DNA of 64,000 bases from Rehmannia glutinosa. Taxonomy: Eukaryota > Streptophyta > Magnoliopsida > Lamiales > Orobanchaceae. The notes under the pieces are model-generated. The model was not told the origin of the DNA. It was given only the letters and a program-made list of their open reading frames with translations, and did no database searches. A program made the translations under genes and the position numbers. This document shows positions 44,435 to 56,217 of the stretch, piece by piece. The stretch is from positions 79,089,262-79,153,261 of the forward strand of contig CM071936.1 of assembly GCA_016081115.2 (NCBI GenBank), written 5' to 3'. Positions within the stretch are counted from its first letter, which is position 1. Every line of letters begins with the position of its first letter.

Positions 44435-45795
44435 CAATGTAAAGAGAAAATTGCATTTTTGGTCCCATAAGAACATGACTCAAACAGTTTTAGTCCCATG
44501 CTTGCACTTTTGGTCCAAATAGATTTATTTTAACACATTTAGTCCCATATGAATCAAAAGTTTGCAATTTTAGTCCCAAAACTAACGGAAAACTTAACTT
44601 ACCGTTAACTCTATTCTTACGGGACCAAAAGTGCATTTATCACAAAATAATCAAAAATAAAAGAAAAAAATTGAAAAATCTGAAATTTGTCTAACAATTA
44701 TTAAAAAACGTTATCAAAAATCCAAAATTATTCAAAAATCTAAAAATTAAAAAATATAAAATCTGATATTTAAAAAAAATAGTAATAAAAAAATAAAAAT
44801 TATCTGGAAATCCGAAAATTATAAAAATAAACTCTAATCTCTTTTTAAAATTTTGAAAATTGTTTTAAAAATGTGCTGGAATTTTTATAAAAATATTCAG
44901 ATTTTAATATCCCAATTTTGGAATAATTTTAAATTTTTAAATAATTTTTGGTTTTTTGAAACAAATTTCAGTATTTTCTTTAATTTTTAGATTTTCTTAA
45001 ATAATTTTATTTTTAAAAAAATTCTATGTTTTTTTTACCTTTTTGGAATTTATTAAAAAATCATACTTTTTTGGTAAATTTTTTCAAAAGTCTTCAACAG
45101 TTATCACTTTCAGTTTTTAATCCCATTTTAAGATTTTGAGACAACTTTTCTTATTTTAAACAATTTTCCAGATATTTAATATTTGAAGTAATTTTTAGAT
45201 TTTTAACACAAGTTTTATTTTTTAAACCAAATTTCAGATTTTTATAACATCATTTAGTTTTAAAAACAACTTTTTGAAATTAATTTTGAGTTTTTTCTAT
45301 TTTTGAATTTTAAAATATTTTAAATAAATTTGAAATGTTTAAAAAATAGTGTATAGATTTTAACAATATTCGTATTTATTTATTTGTTTTTGTAATTTTT
45401 GGATTTTAATATAACTTCAATTTTTTTTGTTTTTTAAACAAATTATCATGTCTTTTATTTTTTGTTTTTAGATTTTAAAATAATTTTTTGGATTTTTTTA
45501 TAACTTTTTTTAATAATTGGTAAATAATTTTAAATATTATTGAAACAATTTTCAAAATTTTTAGACAATTTTTCAGATTTTTCAAATATTTGTTTACTTT
45601 TTTTTTAATTAAATTTTGGATAAATGCACTTTTGATCCCATAAGAATAATGTTAACGGTCCGTTAAGTTTTCTGTTAGTTTTGGGACTAAAATTGCAAAA
45701 CAAAATCTGTTAGGACCAAAAGAGCAAATTGTGAAATTAAAAATAATTGACACCTTTTCTTATGGGACTAAAAGTGCAATTTCCTCCAATTTAAA
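44435..45795. mobile_element. Mutator-type foldback MITE with 9-bp TSD
   Basis: Element 44444-45786 (1343 bp). The ends are inverted repeats: left GAGAAAATTGCATTTTTGG, right complement GAGGAAATTGCACTTTTAG, and similarity continues for about 180-210 bp (both arms share TTAGTCCCAAAACTAAC and CAAAAGTGCATTTATC). The flanking 9 bp are CAATGTAAA (44435-44443) and CAATTTAAA (45787-45795), one mismatch. Long inverted repeats and a 9-bp duplication point to the Mutator superfamily. The interior is very AT-rich and has no ORF, so it is non-autonomous. Confidence 0.8.
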
Positions 45796-46009
45796 CGGTC
45801 CGATGCAATAAGCCCCTATCCGTTTAGCATCTCTAATGATACATGCATTTACAAAACATACAAATATATATATAAAAACATCAAATTTTATTCCTCAATT
45901 ACTTTCATTACATATCATACTCAGTACAAACCCAAATTTTATAAGCATTTTTCATCACAAACAATATATACTATATTTATACAAGCAAAAACTCAAAAGT
46001 ACAACATTC
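45796..46009 (-). other. 3' flank of the heat-shock gene
   Basis: AT-rich sequence between the MITE and the HSP20 stop codon, presumably the 3' UTR. No clear terminator could be assigned. Confidence 0.4.
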
Positions 46010-46454
46010 TCAGCCAGAAATCTCAATAGCCTTGACCTGAGGCTTCTTCGTTTCCACCTTAGGCACAGTGACAGTCAGCACCCCATTCTCCATAGAAGCT
46101 TTGATCTGATCCATCTTTGCGTTCTCCGGCAGGCGGAAGCGGCGGAGGAATTTGCCGGAGCTCCTCTCCATCCGGTGCCACGTGTCGTTCTTCTCCTCCT
46201 TTTCGCGGCTGCGTTCGCCGCTTATATGAAGAACATTCCCTTCCTCCACCTCCACTTTCACCTCATCCTTCTTCAGCCCAGGAACATCCGCCTTGAACAC
46301 GTGGGCCTCCGGCGTCTCCTTCCAGTCTATCCGTCATCCGTGTCGCCGCGAATTGAGACGTCTCGTTGGAGGAGGAGACAGGCCACTCACGAAATGGGTC
46401 CCATAGATCAAAATCGCTGCTTCGTCGACCGAAAATACTTGGGATCAGCGACAT
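46010..46454 (-). pseudogene. class I small heat-shock protein (HSP20) gene with a frameshift
   Basis: Cytosolic class I small heat-shock proteins form oligomers that hold unfolding proteins during heat stress. ATG at 46454 opens MSLIPSIFGRR and continues DLWDPFREWP, the class I N-terminus. After FAATR the frame is broken. The alpha-crystallin domain follows in another frame: HVFKADVPGLKKDEVKVEVE, ISGERSREKEEKNDTWHRME, FLRRFRLPENAK and GVLTVTVPK, with the C-terminal I-x-I motif (AIEIS) before the stop at 46010-46012. The break is caused by a 7-bp tandem duplication, ATCCGTC/ATCCGTG at 46329-46342; the first frame would end at 46263 after 63 codons. Without it the length (about 145 codons) would be near the usual 150-160. 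No intron, as in the family. Either a young pseudogene or a sequencing error. Confidence 0.85.
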
Positions 46455-46640
46455 TTTTTTTCTTTCTAATTGAGAAATTGGGGAGTCTGAATTTAATTTA
46501 ATGTGAGATATAGCTTTTGTAGAGAGTTTCTGCTTATTGCTGCGTGAATGAGTTAATTTTATGGTGATATTGAGTGGAAGAAAGAGGTATTTATAGGGAA
46601 GAGAATTATAAGTATTACATGCCACACCACTTTAACCAAA
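46455..46640 (-). promoter_or_regulatory. remaining promoter of the HSP20 gene
   Basis: CTATAAATA at 46588-46596 (minus strand) lies about 135 bp upstream of the ATG. Only some 180 bp separate the ATG from retroelement sequence. I see no perfect heat-shock element (alternating GAA and TTC with two-base spacing). An imperfect GAA-TTC-GAA cluster with wrong spacing occurs at about 46640-46660, inside the retroelement end. Confidence 0.55.
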
Positions 46641-46644
46641 TTCT

Positions 46645-47900
46645 CTTCAGAATAGTTCTGGATATTGATTCATAAGTATTTTTTTCCATTTCCCACGCAT
46701 CTTCGTGCCCGGTTGTGGTTCTCGCCACACCACTTTAACCATCGAAATTTCTCTCTTACGCAACCGTCGTATCTCACGATCAATGATCCGGATTGGCCTC
46801 GGTGTAGGATAGATTTTCCATTAGAGGAGGAGTATCTCGAGTGATGATATGTTCGGGATCCGGTTGATACTTCTTGATCTCGACACGTGGAATACATCGT
46901 GCATTCCCGCATATGGTGCTGGTAACTCAAGTTCGTAGGCTAACTTCCCGATCCTCTGTAAAATCTTGTAAGGTCCAACATATCTAGGACTCAACTTGCT
47001 CCTTTCTTCGGATTGATAAATCCTTTCCGTGGTGAGAGTCTGAGAAATACTTCATCACCGACTTCAAATTCCAAATCCTTTCTTCTCTTGTCCGCGTAAC
47101 TCTTTTGGCGGCTCTTTGCTGTGCGAATCCGCTCCTTGATCAGCTTGACCTTCTCCATGGCCTCCTGAACTAGTCGACTTTTGGAATCGATGGCGACTTT
47201 TGTTTCTCTTTCGGAGTCCATTGGTCATCAATCTCCCAGTGTAGTGGGGATCTACATTTTCGCCCATACAATGCCTCGTAGGGTGCCATCCCAATCGTGG
47301 CTTGATAACTGTTATTGTAGGCGAAGTCGGCTAATGGTAAGTGCGAATCCCAACTTCCTTGAAAATCCAATGTGCAAGCTCGCAGCATATCTTCAAGGGT
47401 TTGAATTGTTCGCTCAGACTGTCCATCGGTTTGTGGATGTGCTGTTGTGCTGAAACTTAGCGAGGTACCCAATTCCTCGTGCAAGCACTTCCAAAAATGA
47501 GGGAGGCAAACCTCGGGTCTGTCGATACTATGTCGGCCAGGTACTCATGCGTCGAATGATTTATCGGATATAAGTTTGTGCAAGTTTCGCAAGCTATCGT
47601 CTTCTTGATGGGTAAAAAGTGTGCGATTTCGTGAGTCGGTCTCGACTACCCAAATAAAGCATCATGGCCTCCTCCGGTCTTTGGTAGATCCGTCACGAAG
47701 TCCATCATTATGTGTTCCCATTTCCACTCGGGAATTCTCAACGGTTGTAGTAAACCGGATGGTCGTTGGTGTTCTGCTTTTACTCGTTGACAAGTCAAAC
47801 ATCTCGCAACGAATTCTGCTACTTGGTTCTTCATGTTTATCCACCAATAACTCCTTTTCAAATCCTTATACATCTTGTTTCCTCCAGGATGTATAGTGTA
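46645..47900 (-). pseudogene. gypsy integrase and chromodomain of element H
   Basis: HHCC finger: HPGGNKMYKDLKRSYWW and CLTCQRVKAEHQ (about 47890-47780), then WEHIMMDFVTDLPKT with the first catalytic Asp (about 47705). The middle Asp segment near 47520-47600 is scrambled. HPQTDGQSERTIQTLEDML with the Glu follows at 47430-47375, then ADFAYNNSYQ, APYEALYGRKCRSP, and LEFEVGDEVFLRLSP. After 46991 the frame shifts: PRYVGPYKI, KLAYELELPAPYAGMHDVFHVS, REISMVKVVWR, ending NQYPELF and a stop at about 46648. Several frame changes. Chromodomains steer such elements toward heterochromatin. Confidence 0.8.
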
Positions 47901-47999
47901 CTTTGAACGGTGTGCCTCTGTTAGGATTTTATTCCTAATCGCTCGTCATTAAGTACACACACTCGATTAGGAATCGATAACTCCATCTTAGTACCGAGA

Positions 48000-49350
48000 A
48001 TTGATCTTTCTCCTTTAAGTATCTTCTCCTTGATTTTGAAGATGTGTATCTTTCTCTTGTGCTTCTTTGATCTCATTCGGCCAGATTGGGTGTAAGCGAA
48101 ATGTTAGCACATGAAACCGAGTATTGGTTCTCGTCGATTCCAATTGCTCATCTCTTTTAATGATTCCCACTCTCGAATCATAAGTGGCTAAACTCGCCTT
48201 TCGCTTAGAGCATCCGCTTCTGACGTTAGCTTTCAGGGATGGTATTGAATATCAAAGTGATAGTCCTCAATCAACTCCATCCATCTCGTTTGCCTCAGTT
48301 GAGGTCTTTACGGGAGAATAGATACTTTAAGCTCTTATGATCTGTGAAAACCGTGAATGTTGCTCGTAGAGATAGTGTCTCCATTTCTTTAAAGCAAACA
48401 CTATCGCTACCAATTCCAGTCATGCGTTGGATAATTGGCCTCATACGGCTTGAGCTTTCGTGATGCATAAGCGATAACGTTTCCTTCCTACATGAGCACC
48501 TTTGCTCCTAGTCCTTCTTTTGATGCATGTTGTGAGGCGACAAAGTTTTTGTTCCCTTTAGAAGGGCTAAGATCGAGCCGTAGTAAGTCATTTCTTGACT
48601 CTTGGAAACTCGCCTCGCATTTGTCATTCCACTCAAACTTGACTTGCTTCCAGGTTAGTCGAGTGAGTGGTAAAAGCTATCTTGGAGAAGTCCTGGATAA
48701 ATCTTCGATAATATCCCGGCTAGTCTAGAAACTCGATTTAATTCTGAGACTCCGGTTGTTTCCATTCAACCACCTTTGTCCGTACCTTGAAGGATCTCTT
48801 GCAATCCCGGTGTCGGATACTATGTGTCCCAAGAACGCGACTTCACTAAGCCAAAATTCGTACTTTCGAATTTGGCATATACTTATGTTCGTAGTGTCTC
48901 TAAAACGATTTTGGATGAGCGTTCGTGCTCTTCTCTGCAGACTTAGAGTATACGAGTATGTCATCAATGAATATCACTACGAATTGATCCAAATAAGGTT
49001 GGAAGACTCGATGCATCGAGTCCATAAATTTGGTGCATTCGCCGGACCGAAAGGCATTACTACAAACTCGTAGTGTCCATATCGGGTTTGAAATGCGATT
49101 TTGGAAATGTCTCCTTCGCGGATCTTGATTCGTAATATCCTTGTTGTAAATCAAACTTGAGTACACCGTTGCTCTTGAAGGTCGATCAAATAGTTCGTCT
49201 ATCCTCGGGAGGGGATATTTGTTCTTGATGGTCACACTATTAAGACCACGATAATCTATACATAGTCTTAATGTGCCATCCTTCTTTTTGACGAACAACG
49301 ACAGTGCTCCCCGAGACGCACTCGGTCGGATAAATCCCACATCCATCGAT
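48000..49350 (-). pseudogene. gypsy reverse transcriptase and RNase H of element H
   Basis: RT starts DVGFIRPSASRGALSLFVKKKDG (from about 49346), then LRLCIDYRGLNSVTIKNKYPLPRIDELF; the next motif is damaged. The catalytic YVDD equivalent is FIDD in QFVVIFIDDILVYSKS (about 48985-48950). The connection and RNase H domain between about 48720 and 48000 is broken by many frame changes; scraps such as ASRKLKPYE-like and WPNDWCWN-like text are faint. Gypsy RTs usually have YVDD or FIDD, so the motif itself is normal. Confidence 0.78.
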
Positions 49351-49559
49351 TTTGTAATTGCGTTTTCAACTCTTGTAACTCAAGAGGAGCCATTCTATAC
49401 GGTGTTACGGCAATCGGGCGGCCCCCGGCAACACCTCGATGGTGAACTCGACTTCCCTATCCGAGAGGGACAGTGGTGAGTTCTTGTGGAAATACATCCG
49501 TATATTCGACACTACAGTACTTGGTTGATTTGTGTCTCAACCTTGGGTTTGTTAATTAC

Positions 49560-49965
49560 AAACGCCAAGTACCCTTGAGCCCTCTAGTGATCGCCCTCCT
49601 CGCTTTCATTCTTTGAAATGATTGGGGCAATCTTAACTCGTGCCCTTCCCGAAATTTCCACCGGGTTTTCGGTTCACATAGCTTAATGGACTTGTTATGG
49701 CGATCCATTTGTGCATGGCGTCTGAGATAACGATTCATTCCCAATATCACGTCGTATTCGGATATAGGTAATAAGATCAAATCGGCGGAAAGTTTATCTC
49801 AAAGAATCTTAACCCATGCATTATACATAATATATGTTATCGACTTGCACCCATAGGAGTTGACACTTCTAAACATATAGGCATATGTTCCATGCATGCA
49901 AGCGGTTTGTGTACAAAATGCGGTGCAACAAATGAATGCGTTGATCCAGGGTCGAACAATATTCT
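49560..49965 (-). pseudogene. gypsy aspartic protease of element H
   Basis: Reads ILFDPGSTHSFVAPHF with the active-site triad changed from D-S-G (usual in this family) to D-P-G (codons at 49941-49955). PICLEVSTPMG follows. Further on come ISEYDVILGMNRYLRRHAQMD (usual: YDVILGMDWL) and LCEP. Frame changes lie between the two halves. Confidence 0.75.
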
Positions 49966-50099
49966 AGCGTAGTGGTTAGATACTAGAAGCGTACCTTCCA
50001 CCACATTTGTTGCCTCCGGAGCCTCCTGTCCGGCTAGTGCAAATGCTCGGCGGGCATCGCCCGATTACCTGGCCATTTCCTGGCTTCGTGGTTGCGTCT

Positions 50100-51159
50100 G
50101 TTTAGTTCGGTCATCGTACGGGCAATCTTGTAGCTAGTGTGCGATTACTACCACAGCGCAAACACCTTCCTTGTTTACGCCAACGATTTGTTGGCGGTAT
50201 GTCCCCGATTTTACGGCAATGTGCACACTCTTGACCCGGCTTTCCTTATCTTAGTCTCTTTCCTTTATCTGTTTTGTTAAGCGGTCCTTCAAACTTAGCG
50301 GGCGGTTTAGATGGCTGTCCCACGATTGTCCTCTTAAGACTGATTCGATGGCCTATTCTGTTGAATCTGCCCAATACGGTTGATCCCCCCGACTCAATGC
50401 GGAGAGTTGCCTTTTACATGCGGGTGAGTAGGTTGCGATTCAACGATCAGCGATTGTTTACGAAGTTCAGTTTCAATCCTCGAGTGAACTTGTAAAGCTT
50501 ATCCTCTTGATCGATTGTCCCCGAGCATACTTGGACAATCGGTGAAATTCGGACTGTGATCTTGAGCTACGATCAGATTCCTTGCCTCAATCTGTGAAAT
50601 TCATCTCGGCGTGCTTCTTTCATAACTCGTGGAATATCTTTGTTCATTGAACTCGGCCAAGAAATTTCCCATGTTACGATTACTCGGTCCTGTTCCCATC
50701 TCCTTTCAATGCCCTCCACTAGTCTCTAGCGGTGATTCGGCATTTAAATACGGCGTGACTCTCTGCTTCGTCGGAGTATTGAAGAGCATTGAAGATATTC
50801 TCCGCTTCTCTATCCATTCTTCTCGCTTTCACATCGTCCGGCTCTCCCAAGAAGGTTGGTGGGTCGAACCGCAGAATTGCTCCAATGTGCGATCGTTCGC
50901 TCTCTGCAGCGGGTTCGGGAGCACGGGGTTGAGGCTCGCTGTTGCCTCATAAAAACCAGTATTTCTTTGTAAGGCTTGTGCGGTCGAGATTGTCTCCTAC
51001 AAAGAAAGGTGGAGGAGGTGGTGGTAATTCGGAGAGGGTACCCGATCCCGGGTACATCATCGTCTCCTCGTGGAACGCGACGAGGTCTCCCACGTCCTCG
51101 ATGTTCTGCCATTCTGTATCTTGAAGCGTTAGTTGCGATTCGCGAGTAAATGAATACAA
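50100..51159 (-). pseudogene. gypsy gag of element H
   Basis: From 51159 the frame begins with ...LPPPPPPFFVGD. The conserved gag segment FDPPTFLGEPDDVKARRMDREAENIF and SDEAESHAVFKC lies at about 50875-50745. A Cys-rich scrap near 50250-50140 (CAHC, RCLRCG) corresponds to the zinc-knuckle area. Broken by several stops. Confidence 0.7.
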
Positions 51160-51476
51160 TAATTATTCGCGTAAAGCAAGGAATATCGCAGGGAAAGTAA
51201 CATCAAACACAAGACACTGAATAAATAGCAAAAGGCATATCCATTAATGTAAAATTGGAATACACCCAAAGTACAACATCAGAATACTAAGTCAGATACA
51301 TCGGAACCAAAAATACATCCGAATCTAGTACAAAAGAAAGTAAGGTACAACACTGGAATACACAGCTACAACAACAAAAGTACAAACTGAAAATCTGCTA
51401 GCTAATCAGTGAGATCGCCATCATCGCTCGCCGCTATGTCTATAATCGGGGCTGGATTGGCCCGAGGTGGTCTAAC
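51160..51476 (-). other. leader between LTR K and the H gag
   Basis: No standard plant PBS (TGGTATCAGAGC) is visible next to the LTR edge at 51477. A short open stretch on the minus strand (51476-51406, ending SDDGDLTD) is of unknown meaning. Confidence 0.4.
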
Positions 51477-54400
51477 TGTCACGCCCCAAACGGGACGCGA
51501 CGAACGATCCACAACTTAAATACAATAACCAAACAGTCCAAACAAATATCAACGAGAACCCAATGAGACAGAGTCTAAATAGCCGCGGAATAATTAAATA
51601 ACAAGTACAGGTACAACTTAAAGTCTTCAATCCATCATCCAAATTACAACCCGAAAGTCAACAAAATATAATAACTTAAAGTCAAAGGGTCCTACGCCCT
51701 TTAGTTACAAACCCGAATAGAAAGAAATACAAAAGTCCGACAACAACATAAGATAAGAGTCCAATCAACAAAGAAGAAAAAGTAACGAATTCAACAAGCG
51801 TAGTACAAGGTCTCAATCCGAGGCGAGTCGCCCGCATCCTCAACGAAATCCTCATCTAAGGTTAGAAAATAGGTGGGGATGAGACGAGAAATCTCGTGGA
51901 TGGGGTGATGGGTAATGCGAGTGTGGCGCAATATAGTTAATGTGAGAAAACAGATTATATGAAAACGCGCGTGAGTATGATGCATGAATTTACACGATTC
52001 ATAAGCGTCGTGATAAAATATTTAAATAATATACTTATACAGATTCAAGAAAATAGTTCATGGTCACACTGGCACAATGTGATTCAGTCAAGACAGGTAG
52101 GATTGCGCACGGAAGTGTAACGCCAATCCCATGCAAGGTATTAATGGTTGCGTACGGATTTGTAGCGCCAACCAATGCAAAACAGGTAGCTGTTGCATAG
52201 GAAATGTAACGTCAACCAATGCAATAGGTCCGATAACTCCGGAATCGTGTGGATCGACAGCGATTCCTTCGTTCTTCCTTGTAACTCCCGGTCAAGTATG
52301 GTCCAAGACCGGCACCTTATCGCTCCGTAGGTAAAGACAAAATCCACAGTGGAGCTTGCAAGGCTCGGATCTGTCATAATCATTATTATACCTCAAGTAC
52401 TACGACCCGCTTCCCTTGGACAAACTCCGTCCCTCAGTTGCGGGATTAGGACGATGGGGTAGGAAGAGTGGAATAGCAGCCGAGCTGCCGGTTCCATCCC
52501 CAGCGTATCCATTCCGACCGTGAGCTCGACACACCAAGTTGACTCGGGCAGGAAAGTAATTACAATACAACAACGGCAGGCGATCAGTATTATTGATTCA
52601 GGGAAGCAGTTTTAGGAAACTTTTTGAAAAGCGCGAGTGGTAATTATGGCGTTAGTGGAGTATTTGGATGAAGATGATCATCGGAAGGATAAGCAATCTT
52701 CGATATCTTGAAAGATTAGGTGGAACATAAGTCCCATTATAGATTCAAAATCGCAAGGCGAGGAAGTCGCTCCGCGATCGGGTATTAATCGGTCAAATTG
52801 ATCCGATAAGTCAAGGGTTTTGAGAAAATAAAATACTTTAATTAAATCTCCAAGTCAGAGGGTCTAGGGCTATTTTAGTAAAAGAGAAAATAATTTGAGT
52901 TAGGTCCTTTATAAAAGAAAAATTGTAATTTAGCCCCGTTTTGTAAAAACTAACACTTTTGGGGTTAAAATTTGAATAAATAAATATCCCGACTTTGAAA
53001 AATTAAGAGGTGAGTTCCTAAATTCTCTAAATTTTCCAGATATTCAGGTTTTTAAAATTTTGAAGTCGAGATTTTGTAAAATTCTCACATTGGCCCCAAA
53101 TTTGTAAAAATTGCCAATTCGGACCTTAAGTTTTAAAAATTCGGAACTCACAAACCGGAAGGGCTTTTAATGTGATTCCAGTTGAAAAATGTCACTAAGG
53201 TTAGTAGGATATTGGGACAAAAGCAGTTTTTAAAAGAAATATGTGTAGGTCCTTTAACTTTTGAAAATATCATTTTTGTCCCATTTTGAAATAATTGCCT
53301 TTAAGGCTTTTAGGGGTCCAATTGTTATGAAATTTGAACCTTGGGTCCAAAATATAATTAAGTTATAGTTAAGTTAGTATTTCCAGGTGCATGGGCTGCA
53401 TAAGTCCTGGAAATTTCATTTGGGTCCTCAAGTTTAGTATTTTACACATTAGTCCCTCAATTTTAGAAAAATTGTTTTCCAAGCCCTAACCACTTGGATT
53501 TTTGGAATACTTTAAAATATGTAATTCCCAGTACCTTAAGAGTAAAAATTTCAAAATTTAAAGTTAAGGTCTGGTACAGTTTTAAAAATTGCAAAGTAGC
53601 CCTTAAACTTTCAAAATTTTACAATCTAGTCCTTGGGCTTTTAAAGGTCGGTTTTATTTATCTTAAAACTCTTAAAACTTTATTAAAATGTCCAAAAGTC
53701 ATTTTTGAACCTGAGTACAGTCCCAAATTTTCAAAATTTGCAGAGGGGTCCTTTAACTTTCATTTTCTTGCAATTTTGTCCACCAACTTTCCATTTTTAC
53801 ATTTTTAAGTCTAAAATTGAAATTTAATCAATTATGCTCGACTTTTCCAGGTTATAAGGCATCCAAAATATAGATTTTAAAGATCATACACATGCATGTC
53901 CAATACATACAAGAATTCATCAATTAAAACAATAAAGTGTACATGCATGCACCTAAAATTCAATAAATAGCAATTTTGAGCAACTCTTGAGAATTTTCAT
54001 GATTTGATATATAAAATTGACATGCAATACATAGATTATATATATCTCAAGGCTCATGATCAAATTTTCTACATGCATTTAATCAAAACACCTAAAAGTT
54101 GGAAAATATTTTTTTCCACCCACCTTAAAATTGGAAATTGTGAAATAAAAGGATAATTTCACAATTTTTGGATGAGACTTCTTAGGTCAGCCCCTAATTC
54201 AAAAAATATCAAAAATTTGAAGTTAGAAAAATGAGAGAAAATTAAGGAGAAAAAGGAGGAAATAAGGAAATGAGAAGGACTACACTTTACCTTGTGTAGT
54301 AGGTGTTTGGAGACTAGTTGAAGCTTAAAATTTGGAAATTTTTGGCTCAACTCCAAAATCACCTAAGGTCAGCCCCTATTTCTCAAAAATGAAAAAGGGG

Positions 54401-55557
54401 TGTTAAAATTTGAAAAAATTAGGAAGAGTAGGAAAGAAGGGGTCTAGTACTCAATTCTTACCTTGTAGTCCAAATTGCTCTACTAATTGTTCTTCAAGTT
54501 TGAAGTCCTTCTTCAAAAATATTGTCAAGCTCTAATCTTCAAGGTCTTCTAAATGTACCTCCAAACCAAATTCAAGCTTAAGTTAAGAAGGTGGAAGAGA
54601 TGAACTATGTGATATCAAAAATGGATTGAAGATGAAATTTCTTACCTTGGTATAGTTTGGTTCGATTTTTTTGTGAAGAATAGGAGAAAAATGTTGAAAC
54701 TTTTTCTAAGTATAGAAGAAGAAAGTGAGAGGAAGAATAGAGAGAAGTTGGGAGTTTTTAGAGAGAAGGAGGAGGATTTGTGTAGGAGATGAATGTGTTA
54801 GTGATAAAAATGAAATGGAATTTTGGCACAAAATGGCCCTCATGGCCGTCCACCTAGTGAGAGAGGGGGAGAGGAATTTTTTTCAAATTGTGTCTTGCAT
54901 TTTGCCTCATGCATGGGAGACAATTTGAGGGTCAAAGGTATGGGCAAGACTTGGTTTGAATGGAATGTTGGAAGACTTCCAACATGTTGGCAAAAATATT
55001 ATTAAAGAAATAATATAAGAGATGATGTGTATAATGTTTGAATTAATGGTATAATTATACACAAGATGACTAATATAAGGTGTAGGTGTACAAGAGTTGG
55101 ATGATATTTTTACTCCAAAAATATCCATGTTGGCCGTCCACTTCAAGGGTATTATGGTAATTCCATTTTTTTTTGTCCCAAATTTGATGATAATAGATGA
55201 AATATATCAATCTCCAAAACAATTAGTGATCTCCTTGATCACTTGTCAGTCTCATGATCACTTAATCTAAATCAAAATCTTAATTCTATAAGGTAAAAGT
55301 CTCTAAAATAAATAGTCTCTTAAAATTCTAAGGTGACTAATAAATACAAAAATAGTAATAATGATCAATCAAGTGATCATAAATGAGGAATAGAATTAAT
55401 AAAGATCATGATCACAAGTAATTAAATAAAATGAAATAAAATACAAAATGTATATATATTAATAATTTCCCGTCAAAATGACGCGGTAAAATAGTCGATC
55501 AAAAGTATAAACGACAACAAGGATCAATTATAAGCTCGGAAAAATCGGGGCTTCACA
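51477..55557 (-). repeat. 4.1-kb gypsy LTR (K)
   Basis: In the minus direction it begins TGTGAAGCCCCG at 55557 and ends GGGGCGTGACA at 51477, with TG...CA ends. It is preceded by a purine tract (AAGGAGGGGAGGA). A length of about 4 kb is normal for Tekay/Del LTRs. It contains no gene; short ORFs inside are chance. The middle is full of repeated wording such as TTTAAAATTTTGAAA and GGGTCC, typical of these LTRs. Confidence 0.8.
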
Positions 55558-55690
55558 TCCTCCCCTCCTTAAAAGAATTTGGTCCCCAAATTCTCTTCAG
55601 AATAGTTCTGGATATTGATTCATCATGTCTTCTTCAGAATATATTGTGATTTATTCCACCATCCACAACATCATATCTTCAGTCGGATTC
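55558..55690 (-). pseudogene. gypsy pol end (chromodomain tail) and polypurine tract
   Basis: Minus strand reads SEEDMMNQYPELF and a stop, then GGGACCAAATTC and the purine tract AAAAGGAGGGGAGGA directly before LTR K. 37 bp around NQYPELF are identical to 46637-46673 of element H, so both come from the same family. An in-frame TAA occurs just upstream. Homology fades above about 55690. Confidence 0.75.
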
Positions 55691-56175
55691 CTCAACCTGA
55701 AAGTCATGATAATAATAGGGGTGAGCTTTATCTCGCTCAGTAGGGATATATCTATCAATATTTAATATAACATGAAAAGCATTCACATAATTACAACAAT
55801 AAATTCATTCATTTCCTCTTTTTCCTCTGACTGGCCAGTTCCTACATATAACATTGTGGGTTCACTTCGAAGATACTTTTGATCCCGGACCCTTTTCATG
55901 GCCCCTAGCTTATATGAATTTATTTCCTCTTGATATATATTACAATTAAAAGTACAATCATGAAACATTAAATAAAGACAAATAATATAGAAATCCCTAC
56001 CTTAATAATCGCAAATATTCGATGTAGAAAAATTAACAATAAAAGTCCTAGTCCTCGACCCCTTCGTTTTCTACATTAAATAAAATTATATAATTAATAT
56101 GTGAATTTTAAGAAAACATACTAATTAATGAAATAATTTGTAAAAATAAATATTGAAAGAAGCTTATGAATTGGG

Positions 56176-56217
<42 letters not shown>

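Larger units (their letters stand above)
46639..51476 (-). mobile_element. Tekay/Del-type Ty3/gypsy chromovirus H, internal region
   Basis: Minus-strand order is gag (about 51159-50100), protease (about 49960-49560), RT and RNase H (49350 to about 48000), integrase (47900-46990) and chromodomain (46960-46640). RNase H before integrase identifies Ty3/gypsy. The end motifs PRYVGPYKI, KLAYELELP, HDVFHVS and a final chromodomain identify a chromovirus, closest to the Tekay/Del type. Sequence stops just after the pol stop codon; its 3' LTR is missing. Its 5' LTR is probably the long LTR at 51477-55557. Confidence 0.8.

Noticed and set aside
45836..46501. 221-codon plus-strand ORF across the heat-shock gene
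   Set aside because: It is antisense to HSP20 coding sequence and shows no domain of its own.
44328..46622. transposon bounded by the 16-bp direct repeats at 44328 and 46607
   Set aside because: No terminal inverted repeats or LTRs lie at these repeats, and the segment holds a separate MITE and the HSP20 gene; repair filler or chance explains it better.
53494..53808. 104-codon ORF rich in Lys/Phe/Leu
   Set aside because: It lies inside the 4.1-kb gypsy LTR, in repeated AAAATTT-type sequence; no family resemblance.
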